From Lachnospiraceae bacterium (lineage in GTDB: Bacteria; Bacillota; Clostridia; Lachnospirales; Lachnospiraceae): DNA of 41,171 nt. The notes beneath the pieces were generated by a model. That model was not told where the DNA came from and did no database searches. It saw only the letters and a list, made by a program, of their open reading frames with translations. A program made the translations under genes and the position numbers. This document shows, one piece after another, positions 1-7,016 of this stretch; within the stretch, counting starts at the first letter, position 1, and every line of letters begins with the position of its first letter. The stretch is taken from positions 1 to 41,171 of the forward strand of contig CAJSZQ010000035.1 in assembly GCA_910574185.1 (NCBI GenBank). Reading direction: 5' to 3'.

Positions 1-294
1 AACTCTGACGGAGAATGGTGCAAGCAGGTCACTGGCAGAAAGATAGTTCGCCAGATGGACACCATAGAAGCCGGTGGCTTCCATACCGATCACAACGTAT
101 TTGAACTGATGGTTATGTTTTAACACGTCAGAGATCATCTGTTCCATAAGAGCTGCGCCGTCCTGAGTGTTTTCTACAGGTTTCATCTTGATGTAGAATT
201 CCTCGTTGAAATCAAGTGCAGAGATAACATGAAAACGGGATGCAATGTCAATCCCGACAAACAGTGTTGAGAGGTAATCAATAGGTTCTTTCAC
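1..294 (-). CDS. IS110-family transposase, N-terminal fragment (runs off window)
   Basis: This is the DEDD-type recombinase of an IS110 element, which cuts and joins DNA at the element ends. Reading down from a GTG at 294, the protein shows the family's N-terminal motif FVGIDIASRFHV, where the D is the first catalytic acid. Further on comes GMEATGFYGVHLANYL, which carries the conserved E. A GTG start is chosen because a good AAAGGTGG ribosome site precedes it and the in-frame codons upstream hit a stop; the nearby ATG is in another frame and closes within a few codons. About 98 residues are visible of a family length near 400. The frame is intact as far as it can be read, so activity cannot be excluded. 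Confidence 0.8.
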   Translation of the reverse strand, partial: MKEPIDYLSTLFVGIDIASRFHVISALDFNEEFYIKMKPVENTQDGAALMEQMISDVLKHNHQFKYVVIGMEATGFYGVHLANYLSASDLLAPFSVRV

Positions 295-540
295 GGAACA
301 TCACCACCTTTCAATAAAAATGAAGAAGAGTAGTCATGGCTTATCCCAGAACACTACGCCGCCCTAAACCTCGCGTTATGAGCATTACCTGGCAGAAATA
401 CCCTGCTGGTGGCTAGATACCAGGATGCAGCATTTGTGTAATAAGTCTTAGCGTAGCATTAGGGTTGCATGCTTTCTTGGCAATAGCAAACGCTTTGCAG
501 GAGTGAAGAAGCAATGACCATAGCTACAGTTCTTATGGAA
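295..540 (-). ncRNA. IS110 non-coding end, candidate bridge RNA region
   Basis: There is no convincing reading frame between the transposase start and about 540. In IS110-group elements the non-coding end upstream of the recombinase gene is known to encode a structured bridge RNA that pairs with target and donor DNA. The position and length here fit that, but the RNA fold was not worked out, so this is inference from family knowledge. From about 541 to 682 nothing else is seen. Confidence 0.3.
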
Positions 541-682
541 CTAATTGTAACATCTGGGACCATGACTATAAAGTAACTTATTAACCAATAGACAGAGAAT
601 GGATGAACCAGCATGATGGAAGAAGAATCTTCGGAAAGGATGTTTAGAATTATCCTTCTGTCTAATCAAAAAAGAATAAGTC

Positions 683-706
683 TGTAAGCTGTTTTTCTTG
701 CTTACA
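683..706 (+). promoter_or_regulatory. Inverted repeat upstream of HxlR gene, candidate operator
   Basis: TGTAAGC and GCTTACA form a perfect 7-bp inverted repeat with a 10-base spacer, ending about 26 bases before the HxlR start. HxlR proteins bind inverted repeats as dimers and often regulate themselves, so this is a plausible autoregulatory site. Confidence 0.4.
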
Positions 707-732
707 AACTTATTATACGAGGAGTGGCAGAA

Positions 733-1062
733 ATGAAAAAAAGCACATTGGCTGTTGAACGCTGCAAAACAGTTTCTACCATACAAAAAATTTTAGGCGG
801 TAAATGGAAAATCGAAATCATTTACTATATTGCTTTTCGGGATATACATCGTTTCGGGGAACTTCGCAGGCATATCGGCGATATTACGGAATCAAGCCTG
901 ACAAAGCAGCTTCGGGAATTAGAAGCCGACGGATTCATTACCCGTCATGATTTTAAAGAAGTCCCTCCCCATGTGGAATATAATCTTACAGACTTGGGTA
1001 AAAGTTTCATTCCCGTCTTTGAGCATATGAAACAATGGGGAGATGAAAACCTCAATATGTAA
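733..1062 (+). CDS. HxlR-family transcriptional regulator
   Basis: A 109-residue winged-helix protein of the HxlR/YodB family. The core reads ILGGKWKIEIIYYI, then FGELRRHIGDITESSLTKQLRELEADGFI, the recognition helix and wing, then the typical YNLTDLGKSFIPV ending. The start at 733 is preferred over a GTG at 724 because the GAGGAG ribosome site overlaps that GTG. Members usually sense reactive electrophiles, quinones or disulfide stress and control oxidoreductase genes. No obvious target lies downstream, as a strong terminator follows. The IS110 element directly upstream may have removed a former divergent partner. Confidence 0.85.
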   Translation: MKKSTLAVERCKTVSTIQKILGGKWKIEIIYYIAFRDIHRFGELRRHIGDITESSLTKQLRELEADGFITRHDFKEVPPHVEYNLTDLGKSFIPVFEHMKQWGDENLNM

Positions 1063-1075
1063 TCATATTTTCGTT

Positions 1076-1117
1076 AAAAAGACAGAACCAACGGGCTAAC
1101 ATTGGTTCTGTCTTTTT
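1076..1117 (+). terminator. Intrinsic terminator after HxlR gene
   Basis: AAAAAGACAGAACCAA and its exact complement TTGGTTCTGTCTTTTT form a 16-bp stem around a 10-base loop, with T runs on both strands. It can serve the upstream HxlR gene and, in reverse, the nitroreductase side. Confidence 0.85.
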
Positions 1118-1261
1118 ACTTTATTACTTAAATTATCTGCTTTTTCTGGATGCGGGGAAGAACAGAAAAGGATTGTCTTATCCACGCCTGCAGAGTCCAT
1201 TTTATCCAACTGTGTTTTGTCGGAAACATAAAATGAAATGAGCCGATAATATGTGGAATAA

Positions 1262-1780
1262 TCATAGCTTTTCGTAGTGGACTAATTCATTCAACGGAAT
1301 ACGTTGTGTAGAGTGACGTTCTGGGTCGGCAGGGCTTCCGTCTGCATAACCTATTGCTAAAATATTGATTGGCTCAAGTGTATCTGGAAGCTGAAACTCA
1401 TGTTTGATAATATCGGGCTTAAAATAGCATATCCATACAGTCCCTAACCCCAGTTCAGTTGCTTCCATCATCATGTGGTCTGTAAGGATTGACGCATCTA
1501 CATCAACTGTCTTTTTGTTATCAAACGGGCGTGTCCATGCTTTCGTATGTTCGGAGCAAACGATGATTGCCAAAGGCGCTCCATAAAGATTTGCGGCTTT
1601 TCCTATTTTGTTCAATCCCTCGTCTTCCTGCACAACGATAAGACGGACAGGCTGTAAATTTGCAGCTGTAGGTGCGGCATGGGCAGCTAATAAAATTTTT
1701 TCCAGCTTTTCTGGCTCTACCTTTCTACTTTTGTAATCACGAACAGAATAACGTGATTTTGCAATTTCTAAAAATTCCAT
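1262..1780 (-). CDS. Nitroreductase-family protein
   Basis: A 172-residue FMN-dependent nitroreductase-like protein. The N-terminal SRYSVRDYKSRKVEPEKLEKIL is the family's FMN-binding opening, APTAANLQPVRLIVV is the conserved substrate and flavin segment, and GLGTVWICYF with ILAIGYADGSP closes the fold. Members reduce nitro compounds, quinones or related electrophiles with NAD(P)H. It is transcribed away from the HxlR gene at 1908, across a 127-base gap with a candidate operator, the usual arrangement for an HxlR-controlled detoxification gene. The exact substrate is unknown. Confidence 0.85.
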   Translation of the reverse strand: MEFLEIAKSRYSVRDYKSRKVEPEKLEKILLAAHAAPTAANLQPVRLIVVQEDEGLNKIGKAANLYGAPLAIIVCSEHTKAWTRPFDNKKTVDVDASILTDHMMMEATELGLGTVWICYFKPDIIKHEFQLPDTLEPINILAIGYADGSPADPERHSTQRIPLNELVHYEKL

Positions 1781-1860
1781 GAGTATTCCTCCTGCTAAAC
1801 TTGTATTTTAGGTATCTCTATACTATAATTATATCGCAAACAAATTCAAAGGCAAGAATG

Positions 1861-1891
1861 TACTTTTTGGGTATATACTATCTAAAAAGTA
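1861..1891. promoter_or_regulatory. Candidate HxlR operator between nitroreductase and HxlR genes
   Basis: TACTTTTT and AAAAAGTA form an 8-bp inverted repeat with a central GTATATAC palindrome. It ends just before the TTAGGAG ribosome site of the HxlR gene. A minus-strand TATAAT-like element lies nearby for the nitroreductase. This arrangement fits a shared HxlR/YodB-type operator. Confidence 0.5.
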
Positions 1892-1907
1892 AGTTAGGAG
1901 AATTTCT

Positions 1908-2267
1908 ATGAGTGTAAAGTGCAAAAGTAGTTATAACTGTCCCGTAGAAGCTACGATTGACTTAATTGGCGGGAAATATAAATCGGTCATTTTGTGGCAT
2001 CTTATGGGTAAAACCTTGAGGTATAGTGAGTTGCATAAATTAGTCCCCAAAGCAACTGATAAAATGTTGGCACAACAGTTAAGAGAACTTGAAAACGACG
2101 GACTGATAAACAGAAAAGTCTATCCTGTCGTTCCTCCCAAAACGGAGTATTCTTTAACAGACTTCGGCAATACGCTCGCCCCAATCTTAGATGCTATGTG
2201 CGATTGGGGAACTATCTATTTGGATGAAGTAAATACCACGCCAGCTTGCTGCAAATCCCAAAAGTAA
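1908..2267 (+). CDS. HxlR-family transcriptional regulator, divergent from nitroreductase
   Basis: A 119-residue winged-helix regulator with the HxlR signature: LIGGKYKSVILWHLM, LRYSELHKLVPKATDKMLAQQLRELENDGLI, and YSLTDFGNTLAPILDAM. Cysteines sit near both ends, at SVKCKSSYNCPVEA and in the CC pair before the C-terminus. The early cysteine matches where redox-sensing members carry their reactive Cys, so thiol-based sensing is likely. It probably represses or activates the divergent nitroreductase through the inverted repeat between them. It is a paralogue of the regulator at 733, not a recent copy. Confidence 0.88.
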   Translation: MSVKCKSSYNCPVEATIDLIGGKYKSVILWHLMGKTLRYSELHKLVPKATDKMLAQQLRELENDGLINRKVYPVVPPKTEYSLTDFGNTLAPILDAMCDWGTIYLDEVNTTPACCKSQK

Positions 2268-2292
2268 AAAACAACGGATTACAACAGAGGAA

Positions 2293-2718
2293 TTAGGTTA
2301 CCGCATTGGGAACAATCGTATAGCCGCCGCAGGAAGAAACATTGATAAGCTGTGTCCCTTCTATATCTTTAAAATCACGGACAAACAAGGAAGAAAAAAC
2401 AGTGAGGGCTTCCACATTCAGGTGCAGCATCCGACTGATTTTCTCCAAATCCTGATTCCCAACACTGCCATAATTTCCAAATCCCGCATTGTTAATCCAT
2501 GTCTGTAAAGGATATAATTTTATGTTTTCGTATAACTGGAAAACATTTTGGGGAACAGATAAATCCGCATCTTTAACCACAATATCGAGCATTGGATGTA
2601 TAGATAAAATCTCCCGCCTTAAAATTTCTAGTCTCTCTTTTCTGCGGGCAATAAGGATTAGGCCGCTCCCACGCTCCGCGAAGGCTTTTGCCGTTTCATA
2701 CCCTATCCCCGAATTTGA
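2293..2718 (-). pseudogene. Short-chain dehydrogenase (SDR) remnant, both ends missing
   Basis: The frame reads SNSGIGYETAKAFAERG, the tail of the glycine-rich NAD(P) motif, then WINNAGFGNYG (the NNAG motif), then LINVSSCGGY where the catalytic Ser sits. It then stops at NAVT, before the YxxxK active-site segment. Upstream, an in-frame TAA at 2719-2721 replaces the start and the TGA part of TGxxxGxG. About 140 of some 260 residues survive, so it should be inactive. It lies directly downstream of the HxlR gene and may once have belonged to its regulon. Confidence 0.8.
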
Positions 2719-2768
2719 TTATGCAAATAAACCGCGTGAATCCCAAAATTCTACACGGCTTAGTATAA

Positions 2769-3173
2769 TCACACACTCATCACGCACTTTTCTCCATAAT
2801 ATGGAAATTGAGAATCATGCGTAAGCAATATCAAATCCTCATACTTTGCCTGAGCTATCAGCATCCGGTCAAATGGATTATTATGCTTTGGTGCATTATT
2901 GGGGCGTGATATAGTTTTTAACAGGAAAATGTGACCTGCCTCTATCGGCAGCTTGGTGAGTCCGGTTTCCTCGCACAACCGGACAGATTCTTCCTCTGAT
3001 ACGGGCATATTTTCTGGTTTGATTATATGCTTAATCGCAACCTCCCAAACCGAAGCCACACTGTAAAATATTTGATTACTTTCTTTTTCGAGAAGTTCCC
3101 TCACTTCATCCGACAGCTTTGACGTATCAGCAATCGCCCATAGTGCAATATGTGTGTCCAACAAGATCCTCAT
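2769..3173 (-). CDS. PIN-domain toxin (VapC-like ribonuclease)
   Basis: A 134-residue PIN-domain protein, the toxin half of a type II toxin-antitoxin pair. The N-terminal MRILLDTHIALWAI carries the first catalytic Asp. SVASVWEVAIKH carries the conserved Glu, and NPFDRMLIAQAKYEDLILLTHD holds the remaining acidic residues. The fold cleaves RNA in a magnesium-dependent way, often tRNA. It begins two bases after the antitoxin stop, so the two are translated together. The frame is complete and all expected acidic residues are present. Confidence 0.88.
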   Translation of the reverse strand: MRILLDTHIALWAIADTSKLSDEVRELLEKESNQIFYSVASVWEVAIKHIIKPENMPVSEEESVRLCEETGLTKLPIEAGHIFLLKTISRPNNAPKHNNPFDRMLIAQAKYEDLILLTHDSQFPYYGEKCVMSV

Positions 3174-3175
3174 GT

Positions 3176-3445
3176 CTATTTCACCCCAAATATTTCCGCT
3201 ATCTCGTCATTGCTTTCATCAATATCATCTGGAATCTTATATTTTCCATTTGCGATTCCCAATGTCCTTTTCCTGCCGCCTGGTGATAAATGCATGGAAA
3301 AGGGCATTCCCTGTTCCTCCACACTCTGCTTTGCGAATATTCTTACTGCTTCCGCAAAAGATGTTCCCAGCTGCTTATACAATAGTTCGGCCTGTTCCTT
3401 TAACTCTGAATCCATTCTCACTTGCAGGGTTGCTTCTTTAGCCAT
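3176..3445 (-). CDS. RelB/DinJ-type antitoxin paired with the PIN toxin
   Basis: An 89-residue antitoxin. The first 50 residues, MAKEATLQVRMDSELKEQAE onward, form a ribbon-helix-helix of the RelB/DinJ kind: AEAVRIFAKQSVEEQGMPFSM matches the DinJ pattern of a helix followed by a GLPF-like turn. The acidic C-terminus (DDIDESNDEIAEIF) is likely the toxin-neutralising tail. The start at 3445 is chosen for its AAGGAGG ribosome site; a longer frame from 3472 has none. RelB/DinJ antitoxins normally pair with RelE/YafQ toxins, so pairing with a PIN toxin is a partner swap. Confidence 0.85.
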   Translation of the reverse strand: MAKEATLQVRMDSELKEQAELLYKQLGTSFAEAVRIFAKQSVEEQGMPFSMHLSPGGRKRTLGIANGKYKIPDDIDESNDEIAEIFGVK

Positions 3446-3649
3446 CACAAACACCTCCTTTTTGTAATACAATTATATTGCTTTTTCAATTCTATTATCC
3501 GTTTTTAATATTCTCATTTTTATTCACGTATTTTTATTCATAATCAAAAAGAACTGACTATATCTAAAAATAAATCATAAACTTATTATTCAAAAAGCTG
3601 TGTCGAACTTCGAATTTTACATGGCTTTTTGGGAAAGCATTTTCCGACA

Positions 3650-4216
3650 TTATGCATTATAATACATATCATAGACTACATATCCGCTTATATCATTTAG
3701 TGCGCCCTCATATACCTCCTGACACATCATACACCTTGGTTCTTTCAGAGGAATCCCTTGTGTCGGATATATTCCGAACTCAGCCGATGTCCTAAATCCC
3801 ACACGATGATAGAAATGATAATCCCCTTCCACAGTAATTCCTTTAAAACCATATTCTCTCACTCTTCGAATGCCCATAGAGAGCATTGTTAATCCGATAT
3901 GCTCATGTAGATAATCTGCATGAACCGCAACGGGCGCCAACATTGCTATACTATCGTTCTCGATATGGCCTCCCGTTTTCGTTCTGGACAATGGAAATCG
4001 TGAAAATAAGAAATGCCCTACAATTTTTCCATTCAGTTCAGCAACAAAGGACAATTCTGGAATATAATATTTTGAATCCCTTATTTCCTCAACCAACGCA
4101 ACAACGTCTATGCCATCCGAATAATCTGTTCCTTCGCGAAAAGAACGCAATATTAACGATATGATATCCTTATAATCTTTATGCGTTTCTGGTCGTATAA
4201 TAATATCTTTTCTCAT
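3650..4216 (-). CDS. GNAT-family N-acetyltransferase
   Basis: A 188-residue acetyltransferase. IIIRPETHKDYKDI is the usual GNAT opening, VAELNGKIVGHFLFS the central strand, and LAPVAVHADYLHEHIGLTML the acetyl-CoA segment, where the R/Q-x-x-G-x-G/A loop is poorly conserved. YHFYHRVGFR gives the typical late motif. This resembles the YhbS-like subgroup, which acetylates small amines or protein N-termini; the substrate is unknown. Only 29 bases separate it from the DUF1349 gene upstream, so it may be last in a three-gene operon. Nothing is recognised in the 176 bases that follow. Confidence 0.85.
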   Translation of the reverse strand: MRKDIIIRPETHKDYKDIISLILRSFREGTDYSDGIDVVALVEEIRDSKYYIPELSFVAELNGKIVGHFLFSRFPLSRTKTGGHIENDSIAMLAPVAVHADYLHEHIGLTMLSMGIRRVREYGFKGITVEGDYHFYHRVGFRTSAEFGIYPTQGIPLKEPRCMMCQEVYEGALNDISGYVVYDMYYNA

Positions 4217-4245
4217 ATTTTCCCTTTGTATATTAAATGTTAATC

Positions 4246-4845
4246 TTAATCAGGTTGTTGTCCATCATGCGCTTTCCATTGGCATTCCGTAAAATTCATA
4301 TCGGTAAAAACAGCTTTAAACGAAGAATTTTCTGGTGAACAGGCATAGATGCCAAACTGAATCTTATCATTCCCTTTTACCATATGACAAATACGCATCT
4401 GGCTAAAATTCACGCCATCTTCCGAACATTCAATACAGTAATCGTCTTCCCTCCGGCTAAAACGATACCACATAGATTTTATAGCGGCAGAAATAGCAGT
4501 CGTTGCCCAATCAGAATATCCGCCGTTGGTTACAACGCTTCCCAAATGCTGAAAATCCTCGTTCTCATATTCAATGGAACCTTTCAGCCAGTTTTCACTA
4601 TCCAGATACATAACAATGCCGCATTGGTCAAACCGATGATGGCTTTCGGAGAATTCCGTTTTCACTATAAAGCTGAAAAACTTTTCATCAGTCTCCATCT
4701 GCAGAACTGGTGCATTGTCATTTTGAAAATGGTAATAGGTTCTCTGCCACAGGTCAGTATGCGGTGCTGTAACAATTTCCACCTTATTACCGTCAATATG
4801 ATAGCTCTTCGGCTGCCGTATCCACTTAAAACATGTTATATCCAT
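4246..4845 (-). CDS. DUF1349 / concanavalin-like protein
   Basis: A roughly 199-residue protein of the DUF1349 family, which has a concanavalin/lectin-like beta-sandwich. Typical features are LWQRTYYHF near the start, DQCGIVMYLDSENWLKGSIEYEN in the middle, MWYRFSRREDDYCIECSEDGVNF, and FGIYACSP near the end. The start at 4845 follows GAAGGAGG closely and is preferred over the longer frame from 4869, which overlaps the preceding gene. Its biochemical role is not established; relatives sit near metabolic genes and may bind carbohydrate. It is probably cotranscribed with the FMN-reductase gene. Confidence 0.8.
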   Translation of the reverse strand: MDITCFKWIRQPKSYHIDGNKVEIVTAPHTDLWQRTYYHFQNDNAPVLQMETDEKFFSFIVKTEFSESHHRFDQCGIVMYLDSENWLKGSIEYENEDFQHLGSVVTNGGYSDWATTAISAAIKSMWYRFSRREDDYCIECSEDGVNFSQMRICHMVKGNDKIQFGIYACSPENSSFKAVFTDMNFTECQWKAHDGQQPD

Positions 4846-4869
4846 AGTACCCTCCTTCATAACTTCCAT

Positions 4870-5457
4870 TCAATTTATTGTATAAAGTTCTTTTCCAAAT
4901 TCATAAGCCTCTTTCAAATGTTCTGTTTTCTCTATCTGCGGCTTGCCATTTGTATCTCCACAACCTCCGGCAAGAAGCATACCTTTATCCTGAAATCCAA
5001 TATAATTCACCAACGTAAACTTATAATAAGATACAGCCTGCTCGAATGTCCAGAAAAAATCATCTGCTGAAGTCATCAGCAACGCACAATCCTTGACAGA
5101 ATATTTCTCATATCTGCCAAACGGCGGGTTCGGGTCTTCTTCTGCAATACAGTAAAATCTTTCAATAAAAGCCTTGATCTTAGATGAAATCGTCCAGAAA
5201 TATAAAGGAGACGCAAAAACTATGCAGTCTGCACTTTTGATCTTAGGAACCATATCATTAAAAGAATCCTTTTGAATACAGGGTTTCCCGTATCGACAGG
5301 CATTACAGCCAAGGCAGCCTTTCACTTCATTCCTTAAAAGTGAAATTCTTTCTACAGAATGTCCTGCATCCTCTGCACCTCTTATAAAACTATCTACAAG
5401 CTGTGCCGTATTTCCATTTGCCCGGCCCCCTCCTTGTATCACAAGTATCTTCTTCAT
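4870..5457 (-). CDS. NAD(P)H-dependent FMN reductase, flavodoxin fold
   Basis: A 195-residue flavodoxin-like oxidoreductase. KKILVIQGGGRANGNTAQLV is the FMN phosphate loop. GCLGCNACRYGKPCIQKD is the cysteine-rich segment of the iron-sulfur-flavoprotein-like subgroup, and DCIVFASPLYFWTISSKIKAFIERFY is the flavin ring segment. It probably transfers electrons from NAD(P)H to small acceptors. The cysteines suit redox or metal sensing, but only four are present in short spacing, so a full iron-sulfur site is uncertain. It is first in a likely operon with the DUF1349 and GNAT genes. Confidence 0.87.
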   Translation of the reverse strand: MKKILVIQGGGRANGNTAQLVDSFIRGAEDAGHSVERISLLRNEVKGCLGCNACRYGKPCIQKDSFNDMVPKIKSADCIVFASPLYFWTISSKIKAFIERFYCIAEEDPNPPFGRYEKYSVKDCALLMTSADDFFWTFEQAVSYYKFTLVNYIGFQDKGMLLAGGCGDTNGKPQIEKTEHLKEAYEFGKELYTIN

Positions 5458-5635
5458 AAATAGCTCTCCCCTCCTTAATCGCTATCCAGTACTGTCTATT
5501 ATACCATGACCAGTTCTCTTGCAAAATAGCATATTAGTATATAAAGAATCTATTCTAATGTTGTGGCGATTTCTGTCATTATGTGTTACACGTTCTTTCA
5601 TCAGCATAGACAGTAGAGGGATAGTTTCCTGGTTG

Positions 5636-5657
5636 CCCTTTTCGGAAACGGAAAGGG
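5636..5657 (+). promoter_or_regulatory. Hairpin covering the toxin ribosome site
   Basis: CCCTTTTC pairs with GGAAAGGG (one G-T pair) around the loop GGAAAC. The 3' arm contains most of the GAAAGGGGG ribosome site of the small toxin at 5665. Such masking of the ribosome site is typical of type I toxin mRNAs, which must be processed or refolded before translation. Confidence 0.6.
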
Positions 5658-5664
5658 GGTTATC

Positions 5665-5748
5665 ATGAACACGTTAGAAATTCTAACATTACTTCTGGTG
5701 GTATTTGCCGCCTTAACTTACATAGATAATCACAACAACCGTAAATAG
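5665..5748 (+). CDS. Small hydrophobic peptide, probable type I (holin-like) toxin
   Basis: A 27-residue peptide, MNTLEILTLLLVVFAALTYI followed by the polar tail DNHNNRK. It has one membrane-spanning helix (about residues 4-20) and a charged end, the layout of short Firmicutes type I toxins that depolarise membranes. A strong GAAAGGGGG ribosome site precedes it and is folded into a hairpin. A convergent antisense transcript overlaps its 3' side (5757-5864), with a very good promoter and terminator. Together these support a toxin regulated by RNA. The family assignment rests on layout and sequence style, not on a search. Confidence 0.7.
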   Translation: MNTLEILTLLLVVFAALTYIDNHNNRK

Positions 5749-5756
5749 GCAGAAAA

Positions 5757-5789
5757 AAGCTATCCTCTACCGCAAATAGGGGATAGCTT
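5757..5789 (-). terminator. Intrinsic terminator of the antisense RNA
   Basis: AAGCTATCC pairs with GGATAGCTT, extended by two more pairs. On the minus strand the stem is followed at once by six T residues; on the plus strand there is no T run. It therefore mainly ends the antisense transcript, although the hairpin would also sit in the toxin mRNA tail. Confidence 0.75.
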
Positions 5790-5864
5790 GTGTAACTTGT
5801 AAACTATTTTGCATAAGTTTCCGTCTAGGGTAATGGGGACACGCCAATATCTCCGTTACCTTCT
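5757..5864 (-). ncRNA. Antisense RNA, probable RNA antitoxin of the small toxin
   Basis: A minus-strand transcript of about 105-110 nt is predicted from the promoter at 5871-5899, ending at the terminator 5757-5789. It is complementary to the 3' untranslated part of the toxin mRNA, so it would convergently overlap that message, as in known Firmicutes pairs of the txpA/ratA and bsrG type. Its 5' part can also fold: GGTAACGG pairs imperfectly with CCATTACC. The start point is inferred from the promoter; no coding frame is expected. Confidence 0.6.
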
Positions 5865-5870
5865 ATGCTG

Positions 5871-5899
5871 ATTATAAACTATCTTCTCCTCATTTTCAA
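5871..5899 (-). promoter_or_regulatory. Promoter of the antisense RNA
   Basis: On the minus strand TTGAAA is followed by exactly 17 bases and a perfect TATAAT. This is a near-consensus vegetative promoter that fires toward the toxin gene, with no coding gene of its own to serve. Confidence 0.75.
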
Positions 5900-6102
5900 G
5901 CATCTGTTTAAAAATAAGCTTGTTTTCACATTCTTATATTTTCACATTTTACAATATATAGGTTTAATATATTTGACTTATACTATATCTTGTTTTATTG
6001 TAATCATGTATTTAAGTTTTGTGTTATCCCACATCGGGAGTCTGGACCATTCTTCCAGAGCACACGTAAGTTTAAATTTGGAAATCAGAGTCATATTAGG
6101 AT

Positions 6103-6138
6103 AGCCGCACCCTGCGGTCGCTTAATGGCTCTTTTTTT
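6103..6138 (+). terminator. Hairpin and T run upstream of the ssb remnant
   Basis: AGCC and GGCT enclose an inner CCGC/GCGG hairpin, followed by CTTTTTTT on the plus strand. It looks like an intrinsic terminator or attenuator before the conjugative-element remnant. The AT-rich 5,900-6,100 stretch before it has no convincing gene. Confidence 0.5.
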
Positions 6139-6224
6139 ATTTTAGGAAATCTAAGACATGGAGTTCCAATTCTTTTACCTATTTTTATTATTTCAACGCC
6201 CAGAGGGCAGAAAGGAAAAATTTT

Positions 6225-6401
6225 ATGTCAGCAATCATTCATCTCATGGGAAGGGTCACCAAAGATCCCGTCATGCAGCAGGGGAGGAACAACGGTACGG
6301 AGTACATCTATGGAGAACTTGAACTCCATCCCTTTGTTTACAGTCAGGGATTTAGCAGCATCCCGGAAGGCATGGCCTCACTGCTTCCATTTACTGCATA
6401 A
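6225..6401 (+). pseudogene. Truncated single-stranded DNA-binding protein (ssb) of a conjugative element
   Basis: The frame begins SAIIHLMGRVTKDPVMQQG and NNGTEYI, which closely resembles the OB-fold start of SSB proteins carried by Firmicutes conjugative elements. After about 28 residues it departs from the family (YGELELHPFVYS) and stops at residue 58, whereas SSB proteins are 110-160 residues. A GAAAGGAAAAA ribosome site precedes it. It looks like a decayed leftover of an integrated element whose other genes are gone, apart from the small membrane protein downstream. Confidence 0.65.
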
Positions 6402-6532
6402 CTTCAGAATGATCTGCTTACGGAGCCTGTCTGTATCAGCCGCTTCCGTAAGTCGCTTTAGAAAGGAATTGCCCGTTCAGTTTTGGACTCTGCAGTTCTT
6501 TTTTTTAATCATTTCTATGAAAGGAATTCCAA

Positions 6533-6787
6533 ATGAAAACAAGAAAAAAAGAACATAAAAGTATCAAGATTATAAAGGCAGCCGCCCTTGTCTTATTTCT
6601 GGCGCTGCTCTTTACCCCGGAACAAAGGAACCGGTCTGTCATTGCAGGCATTGCAATCGCCGGGATCACAGGAAGTCTTCTTTTCTTGCTGATCCCCATG
6701 CTGCCGCATATCCCAATCCTATTTAAGAAATATCTGCCCACACATCCACGGGCATCCGAAGCGAATGCAGAAAGGTCCTGTCTTTGA
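6533..6787 (+). CDS. Small membrane protein, conjugative-element type
   Basis: An 84-residue protein: a basic start (MKTRKKEHKSIKIIK), a membrane segment at about 14-27 (AAALVLFLALLFT), and a second at about 37-62 (IAGIAIAGITGSLLFLLIP), followed by a short tail. It has an AAGGAATTCC ribosome region. No function is recognised. Its place after the ssb remnant suggests it comes from the same degraded mobile element. Codon use and length are plausible, but a chance frame cannot be ruled out. Confidence 0.45.
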   Translation: MKTRKKEHKSIKIIKAAALVLFLALLFTPEQRNRSVIAGIAIAGITGSLLFLLIPMLPHIPILFKKYLPTHPRASEANAERSCL

Positions 6788-6932
6788 CATGGAGACACTG
6801 CTCAACTTGTGACAAAGTAAATACCTTGAATCAAAAACTCTCGCCTTTTCAATTAGCAAGATTTTCAGCAAAATTTTTCGGATAATTAGCAGAAACGCCC
6901 TTTTGATTAGCAAACTCAGATATAGTAAAATA

Positions 6933-6962
6933 CCGAAAACTCTGGAACCCCAGAATTCTCGG
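6933..6962 (-). terminator. Terminator-like hairpin after the displaced tRNA half
   Basis: CCGAAAACTCTGG and CCAGAATTCTCGG pair with few mismatches. On the minus strand the stem is followed by TATTTTACT. It sits at the same distance beyond the tRNA half as the terminator at 23358-23391 does beyond the intact tRNA, so it is probably a tRNA terminator belonging to an element end or to the original locus. Confidence 0.6.
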
Positions 6963-6974
6963 CATTTCTTTAGA

Positions 6975-7016
6975 CGTCGCTAAGAGGATTTGAACCTCCG
7001 GCCTACCGCTTAGGAG
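6975..7016 (-). repeat. Left attachment repeat: displaced 3' half of tRNA-Arg
   Basis: 42 bases identical, except for one position (7001), to the 3' half of the intact tRNA-Arg at 23402-23443, in the same orientation. Identity starts in the anticodon loop and runs through the T arm and acceptor to the discriminator base. Beyond it the two loci differ completely. This is what a tyrosine integrase leaves when an element enters a tRNA 3' end. Confidence 0.85.

Larger units (their letters stand above)
1..540 (-). mobile_element. IS110-family insertion sequence, 5' part only
   Basis: The window opens inside an IS110-family element read on the minus strand. Its transposase N-terminus (1-294) is followed upstream by about 245 bases of non-coding element end. 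IS110 elements have no clear terminal inverted repeats, so the outer edge near 540 is a guess, based on where sequence unlike the neighbouring genes stops. The 3' part of the element lies outside the window. Confidence 0.65.

Noticed and set aside
4384..5070. Long plus-strand frame of 228 codons
   Set aside because: It lies opposite the DUF1349 and FMN-reductase genes, has no ribosome site, and its residues look like an antisense shadow.
5865..6104. Plus-strand frame coding a hydrophobic 79-residue protein
   Set aside because: It overlaps the antisense-RNA promoter, is extremely AT-rich and has no ribosome site; the composition alone explains the hydrophobic residues.
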